Positions 4,775 to 6,580 of a stretch of 6,580 bases of DNA are shown in pieces. The position numbers and the translations under genes are program-made. The DNA lies in NCBI GenBank assembly GCA_017459485.1, contig JAFUCW010000339.1, positions 1-6,580 on the forward strand, given 5' to 3'. Each line of letters opens with the position of its first letter. Positions within the stretch are counted from its first letter, which is position 1. The notes beneath the pieces were generated by a model. It did no database searches and had not been told where the DNA came from. It worked only from the letters and a program-made list of their open reading frames with translations. Source of the stretch: Eggerthellaceae bacterium (lineage in GTDB: Bacteria > Actinomycetota > Coriobacteriia > Coriobacteriales > Eggerthellaceae).

Positions 4775-6580
4775 TCAGCGATTGGTCGTGTGCCGGTACG
4801 TGGGAATAACTTCTTCGAGAATAGCGATTGCCTCTTCGTCCGTGGCATGTATGGCCGACTCGAGCTCAACAAGCTTATGCTCGAACTCGTCGTAGGCAAC
4901 ATCGACGCCCTTCGACACCATGATCGATCGATTTTCGGTGGGAAGCGTGGACTCCTCGTCCATGAGAAGCTCTTCGTACATCTTCTCGCCTTCGCGCAGA
5001 CCGGTGAATTCGATCTTGATGTCCACGTCGGGCTCATGGCCCGAAAGCTTGATCAAGCTCTTGGCAAGTTCGATGATCTTGACCGGGCGGCCCATGTCAA
5101 GGATGAAAATCTCTCCCCCTTCGCAAGGCCGCCTGCCTGGATGACCAGACGCGATGCTTCGGGCACCGTCATGAAGTACCGTTCTATGTTGGGGTCGGTG
5201 ACCGTCACCGGGCCGCCTGCCGCAATCTGCTTCTTGAAGATGGGGATGACGCTTCCGTTGAACCCAAGCACGTTGCCGAACCGCACCGCCGAATAGATGC
5301 AGGAGGATTTGCGCGCATAGCACTGCACCACCATTTCGCCCATGCGCTTGGTGGCCCCCATAACGCTGGTGGGATTGACCGCCTTGTCCGTCGAAATGAA
5401 GATGAAGCGCTTGCACCCATGCTCGTCGGCAAGCCGCACCGTATTGAGCGTGCCGAACACATTGTTCTGCAGCGCCTCGCGCGGGCACACCTCCATGAGA
5501 GGCACGTGCTTGTGCGCAGCCGCATGGAATACCACGCCGGGCTCGTGCTTGTCGAACACATCGCCCAGGCGAGCGATGTCGCATACGCTTCCGATCTCTA
5601 TGACCACTTCGATGTCACTGTAGAGCGAAGTGAGCTCGTTGCGCAGCAGGTAGGCGTCGTTTTCGTACATGTCGAAAATGACGATCTTGCGCGGAGCCAC
5701 CGTGCACAACTGCCGACAAAGCTCCGAACCGATGGATCCGCCGCCTCCCGTGACCAGCACCACTTCACCAGCGATATAGCCGGAAACCGAACGCGTGTTG
5801 AGCATGACCTCTTCGCGCCCCAGCAGGTCGGCCACGTCGACGTCGCGCAACGCCACGTCGTCGAGTTCGTCAATGCGCAGTTCGCGCACGTTGGGCAAGG
5901 TCCTCAGCTTGCATCCGGTACGCGTGCACATGTCGTAGATCTTGCGGCGCTCTTCAAGCGTCGCAGAAGGAATGGCCACGACGATCTGCTCTATGTCGTA
6001 GGTTTCGGCAATGGTTTGGATATCTTCGCTGCCGCCCACCACTTTCACGCCATGGATACGCGACCCTTGCTTTTCGGGATTGTCGTCGGTTGCCACCACG
6101 GGCAGGCCCGGCATGAGGGGGTCCTTGGTGACCATGCGGTTGATGACCAAAGACCCTGTCTCGCCCGCGCCTACCACAAGCGTGCGCAGGCGCTTCGAAG
6201 AATCGGACGAGCCGACGCCTCGGCCCCTTGTACGCAGGACGCGAAACAAGCCACGCACGACTCCACACATGAGCATGAACAGCAACCAGGCAACCACGAA
6301 CACGCGGATGGGCAGGCGCACGCCGATAACCCAAAGGAACACCGCGCCGCCGAGCGTGGAAAGAAGAGTAGCCAGCATAAGCTTGACCGCCTCGTCCACA
6401 CTCGCATATTCCCATAGGTTGTTGTACAGGTGGAACAGCCCCAGCACGGCAACGTTGACCAGCGAAAGGATGCCGAGCGTGAAGAAAATCTCGTTATTGA
6501 CGAACACTTCGCGCACCACGCCCGTAAGGACAGAGGCTGCGTAATAGGCAAGATACGTCGCCACAAGGTCAAAGGCGATA
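4775..6580 (-). pseudogene. Nucleotide-sugar 4,6-dehydratase, CapD/FlaA1/WbpM family, frameshifted and 5'-partial
   Basis: Members of this family dehydrate UDP-N-acetylhexosamines at C4/C6 to start rare-sugar synthesis for capsule, O-antigen or protein glycans, at the inner face of the membrane. Numbering residues from the GTG codon at 6564, four hydrophobic helices lie at about 1-18, 27-47, 63-82 and 85-105. They are followed by a first Rossmann domain with VVGAGETGS (130-138) and a dehydratase domain with VTGGGGSIGSELC (271-283) and FHAAAHKHVPLME (346-358). STDKAVNPTSVMGATKR (391-407) carries the Ser-Met-Lys form of the catalytic triad known in WbpM-type enzymes. The frame breaks after LAKG (480-483) and runs to a stop at 5055-5053. 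The other frame resumes exactly as GEIFILDMGRPVKI from 5116 and holds FTGLREGEKMYEELL, ending at 4775. The combined product would be about 600 residues. The frame is open to the window edge, with codons reading IAFDL before the GTG, so the true start lies outside. The lesion could be real or a base-calling error. Confidence 0.9.
5115..5119 (-). other. Frameshift site: run of five G in the dehydratase gene
   Basis: On the minus strand the codons read GCG AAG GGG GAG AGA, giving AKGER. Family members usually read AKGGEIF. Adding one G to the run, or reading one G twice at GGG, gives AAG GGG GGA GAG ATT TTC, which restores AKGGEIF and joins the two frames without other change. The defect is therefore one missing base in a homopolymer. 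It may be a mutation, a contraction by strand slippage, or a sequencing error; ribosomal -1 slippage is possible in principle, but no stimulating element was identified. Confidence 0.85.

Noticed and set aside
6562..6564. GTG as the true start of the dehydratase
   Set aside because: The frame is open to the window edge with residues IAFDL before it, which continue the first membrane helix, and there is no ribosome-binding site. The gene most likely begins outside the window.
1..6580. A novel defence, mobile or CRISPR-like system
   Set aside because: No direct-repeat array, transposase, integrase, toxin-antitoxin pair or unknown gene cluster was seen; all coding content belongs to known families.

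Overview
The window is GC-rich bacterial chromosome with every recognisable gene on the minus strand. Strong AGGAGG ribosome-binding sites, G/C-ending codons and the argC-argJ-argB-argD order fit a GC-rich Gram-positive. An actinobacterium of the Coriobacteriia/Eggerthellaceae type is my best guess, but this is inferred from general gene style and not proven by any marker gene.

Read in the direction of transcription (high to low coordinates), the first gene is a membrane-bound nucleotide-sugar 4,6-dehydratase of the CapD/FlaA1/WbpM/PglF family (6580 to 4775). It enters from outside the window and carries a one-base frameshift in a short G run near its C-terminus. After a 117-base gap with two inverted repeats comes a compact arginine-biosynthesis operon: argC (4657-3593), argJ (3581-2325), argB (2328-1375) and argD (1362-163). 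The genes are packed tightly. The argC stop codon forms the first bases of the argJ Shine-Dalgarno, argJ and argB overlap by ATGA, and argB and argD are 12 bases apart. The last 162 bases hold no convincing gene, but contain three copies of a 9-base element, two of them forming an inverted repeat across the argD stop codon.

Together the four arg genes take glutamate to N-acetylornithine and, through ArgJ transacetylation, to ornithine with recycling of the acetyl group. ArgB phosphorylates N-acetylglutamate, ArgC reduces the acyl phosphate to the semialdehyde, ArgD transaminates it, and ArgJ moves the acetyl group from N-acetylornithine back to glutamate. ArgB has the N-terminal helix and C-terminal motif typical of arginine-inhibited kinases, so flux is probably controlled by feedback at that step. 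The dehydratase belongs to surface-polysaccharide or glycan synthesis and appears to be an unrelated neighbour.

I see no novel multi-gene system here. The points worth checking are the frameshift in the dehydratase, the repeats flanking the arg operon, and a few unusual residues next to active sites in ArgC and ArgD.
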